From Clostridium caldaquaticum (GTDB lineage: Bacteria > Bacillota > Clostridia > Clostridiales > Clostridiaceae), in contig NZ_JAMSKT010000006.1 of assembly GCF_023806125.1 (NCBI RefSeq), positions 1 through 64,000 of the forward strand: 64,000 nt of DNA, in the 5' to 3' direction. The translations under genes were made by a program, and so were the position numbers. The notes beneath the pieces are model-generated. The model saw nothing but the letters and a program-made list of their open reading frames with translations. It searched no databases and was not told the origin of the DNA. Below are positions 54,099 through 63,641 of the stretch, in pieces (the first letter of the stretch is position 1; every line of letters begins with the position of its first letter).

Positions 54099-55136
54099 AT
54101 GGAAATGGATGAAAGAAAAATTAAAATACTTCAGGCAATAATTAATGATTATATTAACACCGCAGAGCCTGTAGGGTCCAGAACCATAGCAAAAAAGTAC
54201 AATTTAGGAGTTAGTTCTGCAACTATTAGAAATGAAATGGCTGATTTAGAAGAGATGGGATATCTTGAACATCTGCATACATCATCAGGCAGGAAACCTT
54301 CAGATAAAGGGTATAGATTATATGTAGATAAGCTTATGCAAGTGCCGACATTATCTTTAGAGGAAGAACTTTTGATTAAAAGCCAAATATTAAATGCAGC
54401 TCTTTATGAAATTGATAAAGTTATTAAGCAAGCTACACAACTGTTATCTGAGCTTACAAAGTTAACTTGCATAGTGAAGGCTCCTTCTGCAAAAAAGAGT
54501 TTTATAAAGTCAATACAGCTTATAAACGTAGATAGTACTAGCATTCTTGCTGTAATTATTACTGATACTAATCTAATAAAAAATACTATAATTAGAGTTA
54601 GAAAGCCAGTGAGTACTGATATACTGCTTAAGCTTAATAATCTTTTAAATGCTAAACTTAAAAATTTAACTATAGAACAAATAAATCTTTCAGTAATTAA
54701 CAGTATAAAGAATGATTTGATAAATCATGAAGAAATATTTGATGCTATTATTCCAGCTCTTTATGATAGTTTAAATTCAGCAGAAACTTCCGAAGTGTAT
54801 TTAGAGGGTACAACAAATATATTTAATTATCCAGAATATAACGATATAGAAAAAGCTAGAGAGTTTCTATATTTATTAAATAATAAAGAAAATTTACAAA
54901 GGTTATTAAATACCAATAATAGTATTTCTATAAGCATAGGTGAAGAAAATTATTTAGAAGGTGCAAAAGATTGTAGTGTAGTTTCAGGAGTATATAGTTT
55001 GGGTGGCAGACCCTTAGGAGCTATAGGAGTTATAGGACCTACAAGAATACCTTATTCCAAAATAGTTTCCCTTCTAACAAAGATTATGAAGGAAATAAAT
55101 GATACTTTAAATCAGACTTATCTAGAAAATAAATAA
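54099..55136 (+). CDS. hrcA: Heat-inducible repressor HrcA
   Basis: HrcA binds CIRCE and represses class I heat-shock genes; it folds properly only with GroEL help. The 345-residue protein has an N-terminal winged helix (KILQAIINDYINTAEPVGS, then SSATIRNEMADLEEMGYL, about 37-54), a GAF-like middle domain, and a C-terminal dimerisation part. GGGAGG lies before the ATG. It heads hrcA-grpE-dnaK-dnaJ with a perfect CIRCE upstream. Confidence 0.97.
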   Translation: MEMDERKIKILQAIINDYINTAEPVGSRTIAKKYNLGVSSATIRNEMADLEEMGYLEHLHTSSGRKPSDKGYRLYVDKLMQVPTLSLEEELLIKSQILNAALYEIDKVIKQATQLLSELTKLTCIVKAPSAKKSFIKSIQLINVDSTSILAVIITDTNLIKNTIIRVRKPVSTDILLKLNNLLNAKLKNLTIEQINLSVINSIKNDLINHEEIFDAIIPALYDSLNSAETSEVYLEGTTNIFNYPEYNDIEKAREFLYLLNNKENLQRLLNTNNSISISIGEENYLEGAKDCSVVSGVYSLGGRPLGAIGVIGPTRIPYSKIVSLLTKIMKEINDTLNQTYLENK

Positions 55137-55202
55137 GTTATAATTTATTTTACAAGAATTGTTATTTTAAATTTTGAAACTTAAGGAAGGAAGAAGTGAA
55201 TA

Positions 55203-55811
55203 ATGGAAAAGAAGAAAAATGATGAAACAAATTATGAGGAAGTGGAAGTTAAAGAAGAAACTCTTGAAGAGTCAGAGATTTTAGAGGATCAAGAGTTTGA
55301 AGGTATTGATGAGGAACATATAGTTTCTCTGGAAGCGGTAGTTGAGGAACTTCAGACTTCCAATAAAAAGTTAGTAGATGAAAATACTAAGCTGCAAAAT
55401 GAACTTAACGCTGTAAAAGACAGGCTTTTGAGACTTACAGCAGAGTATGAAAATTATAGAAAAAGGACTGCTAAGGAAAAAGAAGGAATTTATACAGATG
55501 CTTGTGAGGATGTGCTTAAAAATATGTTTCCAGTGCTGGATAATTTAGAAAGGGCAGCAGCAGTTAATGGAAGTGTAGAGGATATAAAAAAAGGAATTGA
55601 TATGACTATAAGACAATTTAAAGACAGTTTAGAAAAATTGCAGGTTGAAGAAATTCCAGTAGATAATGGCTTTGATCCTAATTTACACAATGCAGTAATG
55701 CATATAGAAGACAGCAACTTGGGAACTAATGTTATAGCTGAAGTTTTCCAAAAGGGGTATAAAAGAGGAGACAAAGTATTAAGACACAGCATGGTAAAGG
55801 TTGCAAATTAA
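55203..55811 (+). CDS. grpE: Nucleotide exchange factor GrpE
   Basis: GrpE releases ADP from DnaK. The 202-residue product has an acidic, disordered N-terminus (many Glu), a long coiled coil (about 45-105), and a compact beta domain near the end (VDNGFDPNLHNAVMHIED and GYKRGDKVLRHSMVKV). This layout is standard. GGAAGGAAG precedes the ATG. It lies between hrcA and dnaK and is controlled by the same CIRCE. Confidence 0.96.
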   Translation: MEKKKNDETNYEEVEVKEETLEESEILEDQEFEGIDEEHIVSLEAVVEELQTSNKKLVDENTKLQNELNAVKDRLLRLTAEYENYRKRTAKEKEGIYTDACEDVLKNMFPVLDNLERAAAVNGSVEDIKKGIDMTIRQFKDSLEKLQVEEIPVDNGFDPNLHNAVMHIEDSNLGTNVIAEVFQKGYKRGDKVLRHSMVKVAN

Positions 55812-55872
55812 TCTTTATAGTAATTATAACCTTAATATATAATGTTTAAGAAATTCAAAGGAGGATTTTTAA

Positions 55873-57726
55873 ATGGGAAAAGTAATTGGAATTGATTTAG
55901 GAACAACTAATTCATGTGTTGCAGTAATGGAAGGTGGGGAACCAGTTGTAATACCTAATGCGGAAGGAGGAAGAACTACACCATCTGTAGTGTCCTTTCA
56001 AGCAAGTGGAGAAAGATTAGTAGGACAGGTTGCAAAAAGACAGGCTATAACTAATCCTGATAAGACTATTATATCTATTAAGAGACATATGGGAACTAAC
56101 CATAAGGTAAATATTGATGGAAAAGAATATACTCCACAAGAAATTTCAGCTATGATACTTATGAAGATAAAGGCAGATGCAGAAGCTTATCTTGGCGAAA
56201 AAGTTACTCAAGCTGTTATAACTGTACCAGCATATTTTAATGATAGCCAGAGACAAGCAACTAAGGATGCTGGTAAAATTGCAGGCCTTGAAGTTTTAAG
56301 AATAATAAACGAACCAACAGCAGCTTCTCTTGCATATGGACTTGATAAACAGGATGAAAGCCATAAAATATTTGTATATGACTTAGGTGGTGGTACATTT
56401 GATGTATCCATACTTGAACTTGGTGATGGAGTATTTGAAGTAAAGGCTACCAATGGTAATACTAGACTTGGTGGAGACGACTTTGACCAAAGGATAATGG
56501 ATTATATAGCTGATACTTTCAAAAGAGAAAATGGAATAGATTTAAGAAATGATAAGATGGCTCTTCAAAGATTAAAAGAAGCAGCTGAAAAAGCTAAAAT
56601 AGAATTATCTTCTTCATTACAGACAAATATAAATCTTCCATTTATAACTGCTGATGCAACTGGTCCAAAGCATATAGATATGAATTTAACAAGAGCTAAA
56701 TTTAATGAACTTACTCATGATTTAGTAGAGGCTACTATTGAGCCTATGAGAAAAGCGCTTAACGATGCAGGACTTTCAATAAATGAAATAGATAAAGTTA
56801 TATTAGTTGGTGGTTCTACAAGAATACCAGCTGTTCAAGAAGCAGTTAAGAACTTTACTGGTAAAGAACCATCTAAAGGAGTTAATCCAGATGAATGTGT
56901 GGCAGTAGGTGCTGCAATTCAGGCAGGTGTTTTAACTGGAGATGTTAAAGACGTATTGCTTCTTGATGTAACACCATTAACACTAGGAATTGAAACTTTA
57001 GGTGGAGTAGCTACACCTTTGATTCCAAGAAATACAACAATACCAACTAGAAAGAGTCAAATATTCTCAACTGCAGCTGATGGGCAAACGTCTGTTGAGA
57101 TAAATATTGTTCAAGGTGAAAGACAGATGGCTGCAGATAATAAGTCACTTGGAAGATTTACACTTTCAGGAATTGCACCAGCTCCAAGAGGAGTTCCACA
57201 AATAGAAGTTACTTTTGATATAGATGCAAATGGTATAGTTAATGTTTCTGCAAAAGATAAAGGAACTGGTAAAGAAGCAAACATAACAATTACTGCTTCA
57301 ACAAATCTAAGTGATGAAGAAATTGATAAAGCAGTAAAAGAGGCAGAAAGATACGCAGAAGAAGATAGAAAGAGAAAAGAATCTGTAGAAGTTAAAAATA
57401 ATGCTGATCAAATGGTGTATCAATCAGAAAAAACTTTAAAGGATTTAGGAGATAAGGTGTCTGCAGAAGACAAAGCTAAAATAGAAGAAAAAATAAAAGC
57501 TGTAAATGCTGTTAAAGACGGAAATGATTTGGAAGCTATAAAGAAAGCTACTGAAGAATTAACTCAAGAGTTTTATGCTGTATCTGCTAAGATATATCAA
57601 GCAAATGGTGGAGCAGCAGGAGCAGGCTTTGATCCGAATAATATGGGAGGAGCAAATACTGGAACTCAAGGACCAAAAGATGACAATGTAGTAGATGCAG
57701 ATTTTAAAGTAGAAGATGACAAATAA
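55873..57726 (+). CDS. dnaK: Chaperone DnaK (Hsp70)
   Basis: DnaK binds unfolded peptides in an ATP cycle. The 617-residue protein has the ATPase motifs [13 protein letters not shown] at the start, [11 protein letters not shown] near 180 and [11 protein letters not shown] near 317. A substrate-binding domain with [11 protein letters not shown] follows (about 366-376), then a helical lid and a Gly-rich acidic tail. AAAGGAGG precedes the ATG. It is the third gene of the hrcA operon. A hairpin follows before dnaJ and may set relative levels. Confidence 0.98.
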   Translation: MGKVIGIDLGTTNSCVAVMEGGEPVVIPNAEGGRTTPSVVSFQASGERLVGQVAKRQAITNPDKTIISIKRHMGTNHKVNIDGKEYTPQEISAMILMKIKADAEAYLGEKVTQAVITVPAYFNDSQRQATKDAGKIAGLEVLRIINEPTAASLAYGLDKQDESHKIFVYDLGGGTFDVSILELGDGVFEVKATNGNTRLGGDDFDQRIMDYIADTFKRENGIDLRNDKMALQRLKEAAEKAKIELSSSLQTNINLPFITADATGPKHIDMNLTRAKFNELTHDLVEATIEPMRKALNDAGLSINEIDKVILVGGSTRIPAVQEAVKNFTGKEPSKGVNPDECVAVGAAIQAGVLTGDVKDVLLLDVTPLTLGIETLGGVATPLIPRNTTIPTRKSQIFSTAADGQTSVEINIVQGERQMAADNKSLGRFTLSGIAPAPRGVPQIEVTFDIDANGIVNVSAKDKGTGKEANITITASTNLSDEEIDKAVKEAERYAEEDRKRKESVEVKNNADQMVYQSEKTLKDLGDKVSAEDKAKIEEKIKAVNAVKDGNDLEAIKKATEELTQEFYAVSAKIYQANGGAAGAGFDPNNMGGANTGTQGPKDDNVVDADFKVEDDK

Positions 57727-57746
57727 TAAATAATCTGTATAATATA

Positions 57747-57776
57747 TAAGGGATGGGTAACATGACCCCTCCCTTA
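57747..57776 (+). terminator. Hairpin between dnaK and dnaJ
   Basis: TAAGGGATGGGT (57747-57758) pairs with ACCCCTCCCTTA (57765-57776), with one mismatch and a six-base loop. There is no long T run, so partial termination or RNA processing is more likely than full stop. Confidence 0.55.
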
Positions 57777-57821
57777 ATTTAAGTTAGTTGTAATTTACAA
57801 AATGTAGGTGGTGAAAACGGG

Positions 57822-58946
57822 ATGGCGAAAAAAGACTATTACGAAGTTCTTGGATTACAAAAAGGTGCTAGTGACGATGAAATAAAAAAAGCGTTTAGAA
57901 AATTAGCTATTAAATATCATCCTGATAAAAATCAAGGAAACAAGGAAGCAGAAGAAAAGTTTAAAGAGATAAATGAAGCCTATCAAGTTTTATCTGATCC
58001 TGAAAAAAAGGCTCAATATGATCAGTTTGGAACTACAGATTTTAGTGGAGGCGGAGGTTTCCAGGGTGGTTTTGATTTTTCTGATATAGGTGGTTTTGGA
58101 GATATATTTGAAAGCTTTTTTGGAGGGGGATTTGGAGCAGGACGAAGAAGAAATGGACCTGAAAGAGGAGCCGATATTGAATATTCTTTAAATTTAACTT
58201 TTGAAGAAGCTGTATTTGGAGCAGAAAAAGAAATTGCAGTAAACAGATATGAAAGATGTGAAACTTGTTCTGGTAATGGTTCGAAACCAGGCACATCACC
58301 AAAAACCTGTGATAAATGTAATGGTTCTGGTCAAGTTAGAGTTCAAAGAAACACTCCTCTTGGAAGCTTTGTAAGTGTAAACACTTGTGATAAGTGCGGC
58401 GGTAAGGGAAAATTAATAACAGATCCATGCCCAACTTGTAAGGGAACAGGAAAAGAAAGAAAACATAGAAAAATAAAAATAAATGTACCTGCCGGTGTAG
58501 ACACAGGAAATGTTATACCTTTAAGAGGTCATGGAGAACATGGAGTTAATGGAGGACCTCCAGGAGATTTATATGTAAACATAAGAGTTTCATCGCATCC
58601 AACCTTTAAGAGAAAAGGCTTTGACATTTATATAGATAGACATATTAGTTTTGCAAAGGCTGCTTTAGGTTGCGAGTTAAAAGTACCTACAGTAGATGGA
58701 GAAGTTAAATATGAAGTGCCTGCTGGAACACAGCCAGGAACAGTGTTTAGACTTAAAGGAAAAGGTGTTCCAAGGGTAAACAGCAGCGGCAGAGGAGATC
58801 AATATGTAAATATCATAGTAGATATTCCTAAAACTTTAAATGAAAAGCAAAAAGAAGCTCTTAAAATGTTTGTAGAAGCTACTGGTGAAGCACGTGAGGA
58901 TGGAAAGAAATCTTTTATGGACAAATTAAAAGACAAAATAAAGTAG
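57822..58946 (+). CDS. dnaJ: Chaperone DnaJ (Hsp40)
   Basis: DnaJ delivers clients to DnaK and stimulates its ATPase. The 374-residue protein has a J domain with HPD at about residue 32, a Gly/Phe-rich linker, and four zinc-finger repeats ([32 protein letters not shown], about 147-210). Two C-terminal peptide-binding domains follow. All four repeats are intact. GGTGGTGA lies before the ATG. It is the last heat-shock gene, closed by a strong terminator. Confidence 0.97.
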   Translation: MAKKDYYEVLGLQKGASDDEIKKAFRKLAIKYHPDKNQGNKEAEEKFKEINEAYQVLSDPEKKAQYDQFGTTDFSGGGGFQGGFDFSDIGGFGDIFESFFGGGFGAGRRRNGPERGADIEYSLNLTFEEAVFGAEKEIAVNRYERCETCSGNGSKPGTSPKTCDKCNGSGQVRVQRNTPLGSFVSVNTCDKCGGKGKLITDPCPTCKGTGKERKHRKIKINVPAGVDTGNVIPLRGHGEHGVNGGPPGDLYVNIRVSSHPTFKRKGFDIYIDRHISFAKAALGCELKVPTVDGEVKYEVPAGTQPGTVFRLKGKGVPRVNSSGRGDQYVNIIVDIPKTLNEKQKEALKMFVEATGEAREDGKKSFMDKLKDKIK

Positions 58947-58948
58947 TA

Positions 58949-58985
58949 TAAAACTTCGCTTTATGAAATATAAAGCGAAGTTTTA
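58949..58985 (+). terminator. Terminator after dnaJ
   Basis: Positions 58949-58964 and 58970-58985 form a perfect 16-bp stem (TAAAACTTCGCTTTAT and its complement) with a five-base loop. It ends the heat-shock operon. Confidence 0.9.
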
Positions 58986-59079
58986 CTGTGTTTATTCAAA
59001 TATGTTTAGTATGGCTATTGTTTTGGAATAATAAAAACAATATAATAATTAAAGATATATTTTGAAGGGATTGAAAAAA

Positions 59080-60018
59080 ATGAATGGAAAATGGATAGAG
59101 GTTAAAGTTGTAACAAGCAGTGATGGGGTGGAGCCTATAACAGGTATATTTTACGGTTTAGATGTTAAAGGAGTTGCAATTGAAGACCCTAGAGATATTT
59201 TAGAAAGAGAACAAGGACCTTTAACTTGGGATTTTGCCGATATAAATATTTTTGAATACGGCAATGAGGCTGCAGTAGTTAAGGGATATTTTAACTTAGA
59301 TGAAGATATGACGAAGATTAAAAAATATATAGAAGATAAGTTAGCTGAGCTTAGACAAATGGATTTAGATATAGGTGAGGGCAAAGTTATTATTAACGAA
59401 GTTCATGAAGAGGATTGGGCTAATAATTGGAAGAAGTACTATAAGCCTACAAAAATCGGTGAAAAAATTGTAATAAAACCTATTTGGGAGAAGTATGAGA
59501 AGAAGGATGACGAAATTATAGTAGAAATGGATCCTGGTATGGCTTTTGGTACTGGTACTCATGAAACTACTATGATGTGTATTGAAGCTTTGGAAAAATA
59601 TATATCCTCTGATGCTATAGTATTTGATATTGGAACTGGTTCAGGAATATTAGCTATTACTGCTGCTAAATTAGGAGCAAAAAAGGTTGTAGGTGTGGAT
59701 TTAGATCCTGTTGCAATAGATTCTGCGAAATCAAATGTGAAATTTAATAATTTAAATAACATTGAAATACTACATGGAAACCTTATGGAAGTTGTAGAAG
59801 GAAAAGCAGATATAGTTGTTGCAAATATAATTGCAGATATAATTATATTACTATCAGAAGATGTAAAGAAATTTTTACAGCCTGGAGGGTATTTTATATC
59901 TTCAGGGATAATAAAGGATAGAAAAGAAGATGTAGTTAATAAGCTGACTTCTATAGGGTTTAATATCAAAGAAGTTAATACTCTTGGAGAATGGGTATGT
60001 ATAGTGGCAGGCTTATAA
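59080..60018 (+). CDS. prmA: Ribosomal protein L11 methyltransferase
   Basis: PrmA methylates L11 lysines and its N-terminus using SAM. The 312-residue product has an N-terminal substrate domain and a class I methyltransferase domain with [19 protein letters not shown] (about 173-191). [15 protein letters not shown] lies before it, and [10 protein letters not shown] supplies the NPPY-like region. The start is ATG 59080, nine bases after AAGGGA; the upstream in-frame start at 59062 is poorer. The dnaJ-prmA-rsmE-mtaB order is typical. Confidence 0.95.
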   Translation: MNGKWIEVKVVTSSDGVEPITGIFYGLDVKGVAIEDPRDILEREQGPLTWDFADINIFEYGNEAAVVKGYFNLDEDMTKIKKYIEDKLAELRQMDLDIGEGKVIINEVHEEDWANNWKKYYKPTKIGEKIVIKPIWEKYEKKDDEIIVEMDPGMAFGTGTHETTMMCIEALEKYISSDAIVFDIGTGSGILAITAAKLGAKKVVGVDLDPVAIDSAKSNVKFNNLNNIEILHGNLMEVVEGKADIVVANIIADIIILLSEDVKKFLQPGGYFISSGIIKDRKEDVVNKLTSIGFNIKEVNTLGEWVCIVAGL

Positions 60019-60030
60019 GGAGAAGAACAT

Positions 60031-60777
60031 ATGCATAAGTTTTTTGTAAAGAAAGAGAATATTGATGGTGATTTTGCAGTTATTGAAGATGATGACGTAA
60101 AACATATTTATAAAGTATTAAGACTAAGTGTTGGCGATAAAATAAGTATTAACAATCTTGAAGGAAGTGAATTTTTAGGTGAAATTAGATCGATAAATAA
60201 AAGACAAGTTACAGTAAAACTTTTGGAAAAACTTCCTGTAAATAATGAAAGCCCAATTAATATTTATCTTTATCAAGGGCTTCCTAAGTCAAGCAAAATG
60301 GATTTAATTGTTCAAAAAGGAACTGAACTAGGTGTAAAAGAGATAACACCTGTTATAACAGAAAGAGTAATTGTAAAAAGTGAGCTTGGCGAGTTTAAAA
60401 AGGTAGATAGATGGAACAGAATAGCTCTAGAGGCTTGTAAGCAATGTAAAAGAACTTTAATACCAAAGATAAATACTCCTATTGAGTTTGAACATCTTAT
60501 AAATGATATAAAAACTATGGACTTAGTTGTAGTACCGTACGAAAATCAAGAGAGTTTTGGTATAAAGAATGTTATAAAATCAGTTAAAAATAATACGAAA
60601 AATATTGCTATAGTTATAGGTCCTGAGGGCGGTTTTGAGCAATCTGAAATAGAAGTTTTCAGGAATATTGGAGCACATATAGTGACGCTTGGTCCAAGAA
60701 TTCTAAGGACTGAAACCGCAGGCTTTGTTTGTGTATCATTACTAATGTATGAACTAGGTGATATAGGAGGATTATAG
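60031..60777 (+). CDS. rsmE: 16S rRNA (uracil1498-N3)-methyltransferase
   Basis: RsmE methylates U1498 of 16S rRNA. The 248-residue protein has an N-terminal PUA-like domain (about 1-70) and a SPOUT methyltransferase domain with the knotted SAM-site motifs IGPEGGFEQSE (about 197-207) and LGPRILRTETA (about 221-231). A QGLPKSSKMDLIVQKGTELG block lies between. AGGAG precedes the ATG. mtaB follows 11 bases later. Confidence 0.96.
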   Translation: MHKFFVKKENIDGDFAVIEDDDVKHIYKVLRLSVGDKISINNLEGSEFLGEIRSINKRQVTVKLLEKLPVNNESPINIYLYQGLPKSSKMDLIVQKGTELGVKEITPVITERVIVKSELGEFKKVDRWNRIALEACKQCKRTLIPKINTPIEFEHLINDIKTMDLVVVPYENQESFGIKNVIKSVKNNTKNIAIVIGPEGGFEQSEIEVFRNIGAHIVTLGPRILRTETAGFVCVSLLMYELGDIGGL

Positions 60778-60788
60778 GGGGGGATCTA

Positions 60789-62090
60789 ATGAAGGTTGCA
60801 TTTTCAACGCTAGGCTGTAGAGTAAATCAATATGAGTCAGAAGCTATGACCGAAAAGTTTTTAAGAGAAGGTTATGAAGTAACTTCTTATGACAGCTTTG
60901 CAGACGTATATGTTATAAATACATGTACAGTAACAAATATGGGAGATAAAAAATCTCGTCAAATGATAAATAGAGCAAGAAGGCAAAATCCTGATGCTAT
61001 TATTGCTGTAGTAGGATGCTATTCTCAGATAGCTCCAAATGAAGTAGCTAAAATTGAAGGTGTTGATGTAGTTTTAGGTACAAGAAATAAAGGGGAAATA
61101 GTTTATTGGGTTAATAGAGCTAGAGAAGAAAAAAAGCAGATTGTTGAAGTAAAAGATGTACTGAGAAATAAGGTATTTGAAGAATTAAATATTGAAGAAT
61201 ATCAAAATAAAACTAGAGCGTTTTTAAAAATTCAGGATGGATGTAATAGATTTTGTTCATACTGTTTAATACCTTTTGCTCGTGGAGCGGTATGCAGCAA
61301 AAGTCCAGAAAAGGTGCTTGCAGAAGTAAAAGAACTTGCGAAAAATGGTTTTAAAGAAGTCATATTATCTGGAATTCATACTGCATCTTATGGGGTTGAT
61401 TTAGATAAGAGTGTCACTTTAGTAGATTTGCTTGAACAAATAGATAATGTGGAAGGAATTGAGAGGATAAGAATTGGTTCAATTGATCCTACGTTCTTTA
61501 GTGAAGGTGTAATTGAAAGAATAATAAATATAAAAAAATTATGTCCTCATTTCCATCTATCTCTTCAAAGTGGATGTGATGCTACTTTAAAAAGAATGAA
61601 TAGGGGCTATACTTCAGAAGAATATAGAAAAGTAGTAGAAGATTTAAGAAAGCATATAAAAGATGTATCTATAACTACAGATATTATAGTAGGTTTTCCA
61701 GGAGAGTCTGAAGAAGAATTTAGTATTACTTATAATTTTTTAAAGAATATAAAACTTTCGAAAATGCATGTGTTTAAGTTTAGTCCTAGAACTGGAACTA
61801 AAGCTGCTTTAATGAGTGATCAGGTAAGTAATGACATTAAAGATGAGAGAAGCAATAAACTTATAGAGCTTAATAATATGCTTGAAAATGAATTTATGAA
61901 TAAATTCAAAGATAGATTTATGGATATTTTATATGAGCAAAGATATAATAATGAAGAAAAATATGAAGGATATACACCAAATTATATAAAGGTAGTTTCA
62001 AAATGTAACGATAATATAGAAGGAAAAATAATACAAACAAAACTTATAGAATCTATGAAAGAGTTTATGATAGGAGAAATTAAATCATAG
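60789..62090 (+). CDS. mtaB: tRNA t6A37 methylthiotransferase MtaB
   Basis: MtaB adds a methylthio group to t6A37 of ANN-decoding tRNAs. The 433-residue product has the N-terminal UPF0004 domain with three cysteines (TLGCRVNQYE, NTCTVTN, VVGCYSQ). Its radical SAM core has DGCNRFCSYCLIPFARG (about 148-164), and a C-terminal TRAM-like domain follows. The YqeV subtype is typical of Firmicutes behind rsmE. GGGGGG precedes the ATG. Confidence 0.95.
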   Translation: MKVAFSTLGCRVNQYESEAMTEKFLREGYEVTSYDSFADVYVINTCTVTNMGDKKSRQMINRARRQNPDAIIAVVGCYSQIAPNEVAKIEGVDVVLGTRNKGEIVYWVNRAREEKKQIVEVKDVLRNKVFEELNIEEYQNKTRAFLKIQDGCNRFCSYCLIPFARGAVCSKSPEKVLAEVKELAKNGFKEVILSGIHTASYGVDLDKSVTLVDLLEQIDNVEGIERIRIGSIDPTFFSEGVIERIINIKKLCPHFHLSLQSGCDATLKRMNRGYTSEEYRKVVEDLRKHIKDVSITTDIIVGFPGESEEEFSITYNFLKNIKLSKMHVFKFSPRTGTKAALMSDQVSNDIKDERSNKLIELNNMLENEFMNKFKDRFMDILYEQRYNNEEKYEGYTPNYIKVVSKCNDNIEGKIIQTKLIESMKEFMIGEIKS

Positions 62091-62108
62091 CTTAAAGGAG
62101 GTGAAACT

Positions 62109-62453
62109 ATGGAAGGTTGTTTATTCTGCAGTATTATAGAAGGAAAAATACCTTGTGAAAAAGTATATGAAGATGAAATGGTATTAGCATTTAAAGATAT
62201 TAATCCAGAAGCTCCAATACATGTATTAATTATTCCTAAAAAACATATAAATAGTATAAATGATCTAGAAGATAAACATGAAAATTTAATAGGACATATT
62301 TATACTGTTTGTAAAAAAATTGCCGCTGAATTAGGTATAGCTGAGAGTGGTTATAGAGTAGTGACAAATTGCGGAGCGAATGCAGGTCAAACTGTTTACC
62401 ATATACATTTTCATCTTTTAGGAGGTAGAAATTTAAATTGGCCTCCAGGTTAA
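62109..62453 (+). CDS. HIT family nucleotide-binding protein
   Basis: This 114-residue histidine-triad protein belongs to the HINT branch. It opens GCLFCSIIEGKIPCEKVYEDE and ends with the triad HIHFHLLGG (about 98-106). Such proteins hydrolyse purine nucleoside phosphoramidates or acyl-AMPs; the natural substrate is uncertain. Both CxxC cysteines at the start are kept. AAAGGAGGTGAAA, a near-perfect ribosome site, precedes the ATG. It follows mtaB by 18 bases. Confidence 0.94.
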   Translation: MEGCLFCSIIEGKIPCEKVYEDEMVLAFKDINPEAPIHVLIIPKKHINSINDLEDKHENLIGHIYTVCKKIAAELGIAESGYRVVTNCGANAGQTVYHIHFHLLGGRNLNWPPG

Positions 62454-62474
62454 AATAAAGCTAAAATGAAATTC

Positions 62475-62504
62475 TTGACAGTTTATAAATCTATATTGTA
62501 TAAT
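62475..62504 (+). promoter_or_regulatory. Promoter of rpsU-yqeY
   Basis: TTGACA (62475-62480) and TATAAT (62499-62504), both perfect, are 18 bases apart. A leader of about 75 bases with a possible hairpin (ATTTAAT/ATTAAAT, 62539-62562 region) follows. Confidence 0.87.
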
Positions 62505-62584
62505 TAATATTGTGCTGTTTAGCCCATAGATGCTGCATTTAATTTTTACTGATTAAATTGTGCTAGCGGAGGGAGGGATAAGAT

Positions 62585-62761
62585 ATGTCAGAAATTAGAG
62601 TTGGAGAAAATGAAACATTGGATAGTGCATTAAGAAGATTTAAGAGAAAATGCGCTAGAGCAGGAGTTCTTTCAGAAGTTAGAAAGAGAGAACATTATGA
62701 AAAGCCAAGTGTTAAAAGAAAAAAGAAGTCTGAGGCTGCAAGAAAGAGAAAGTTTAAATAG
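62585..62761 (+). CDS. rpsU: 30S ribosomal protein S21
   Basis: S21 is a small, highly basic 30S protein involved in initiation. The 58-residue ORF reads [21 protein letters not shown] at its start and ends in an Arg/Lys-rich tail ([13 protein letters not shown]), typical of the family. GGAGGGAGGG precedes the ATG. yqeY starts 27 bases after the stop, the conserved Firmicute pair. Confidence 0.97.
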   Translation: MSEIRVGENETLDSALRRFKRKCARAGVLSEVRKREHYEKPSVKRKKKSEAARKRKFK

Positions 62762-62788
62762 AATTCTTTTCGAAAGAGGGTACTAGAG

Positions 62789-63235
62789 ATGTCTCTTAAA
62801 GAAAGACTGCAAGAAGATTGGAAGCAGGCTTTGAAGGCAAAAGATAAATTCAAGGCTGATACTATAAGTATGGCTAAAGCTGCTGTTTTACAGGTAGAAA
62901 AAACTGATGGTGTTAAGCTTGATGATGAGCAAATTATTGAAGTTTTAGCTAGAGAAGTAAAGCAAAGGCGTGAAGCTATACTGGAATTTGAAAAAGGAAA
63001 TAGGCAGGATCTTGTACATAAAGCAAATGCTGAAATTGAGATCTTGTTAGATTACCTTCCTCAGCAGTTAAGTGAAGAAGAAATATTGGTTATGATTCAA
63101 GATGCAGCTGTTGAAGTTGGTGCAAATAGCATTAAAGATATGGGTAAAGTTATGCAAAGTTTGGCTCCTAGAATAAAAGGAAGAGCTGATGGTAAGCTTG
63201 TAAGTCAAATGGTAAGGGAACATTTAAATAAATAA
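62789..63235 (+). CDS. yqeY: GatB/YqeY domain protein
   Basis: This 148-residue helical protein matches YqeY. It has MSLKERLQEDWKQALKAKDK at the start, a VLAREVKQRREAILEFEKGNR block near 54-74, and a C-terminal region related to the tRNA-contacting tail of GatB. A role in tRNA amidotransferase or tRNA handling is inferred from that similarity but not proven. GAGGG precedes the ATG. It shares the rpsU promoter and ends at a terminator. Confidence 0.94.
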   Translation: MSLKERLQEDWKQALKAKDKFKADTISMAKAAVLQVEKTDGVKLDDEQIIEVLAREVKQRREAILEFEKGNRQDLVHKANAEIEILLDYLPQQLSEEEILVMIQDAAVEVGANSIKDMGKVMQSLAPRIKGRADGKLVSQMVREHLNK

Positions 63236-63244
63236 TAATGTTGT

Positions 63245-63277
63245 AAAAGGTTCGGTTTTCTGAACCTTTTTTATTTT
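63245..63277 (+). terminator. Terminator after yqeY
   Basis: AAAAGGTTC (63245-63253) pairs with GAACCTTTT (63262-63270) and is followed by a T-rich tail. Confidence 0.92.
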
Positions 63278-63356
63278 TTTGAGCTTTCTATTTTGTCATT
63301 TATTATTATAATATAACATAAATTTAGTATGAAAGTATTTTCTAGGGGTGTAAGGT

Positions 63357-63641
63357 GTGGAAAATAAGCTTAATAAGACAAAAGAAACTTTAGCTCAAAG
63401 ATTAGATTTACCTAGAGATGTAGTTATGAATATACCTAGGATAACGATAACCGGAGATAATGAGATAACTATAGAGAATCATAAGGGTGTAATACTTTTT
63501 GAAGAAAAAGAAATTAAAGTTAATTCAAATGTAGGATTAATAACGGTATATGGGTATGGGTTTGAAATACTTTTTATGGGTGGCACTACATTAACTCTCA
63601 GTGGAAAATTTAAATCGGTGGTTTATGAAGGAAATGAATAA
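63357..63641 (+). CDS. yqfC: Sporulation protein YqfC
   Basis: YqfC is a small sporulation protein made under sigma-E in Bacillus; its role is unclear. The 94-residue product has the family pattern: LAQRLDLPRDVVMNIPRITI (about 12-31), then ITIENHKGVILFEEKEI, and a glycine-rich second half. The start is GTG at 63357. The next gene overlaps its end and is YqfD-like, the conserved sporulation pair. Confidence 0.93.
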   Translation: MENKLNKTKETLAQRLDLPRDVVMNIPRITITGDNEITIENHKGVILFEEKEIKVNSNVGLITVYGYGFEILFMGGTTLTLSGKFKSVVYEGNE

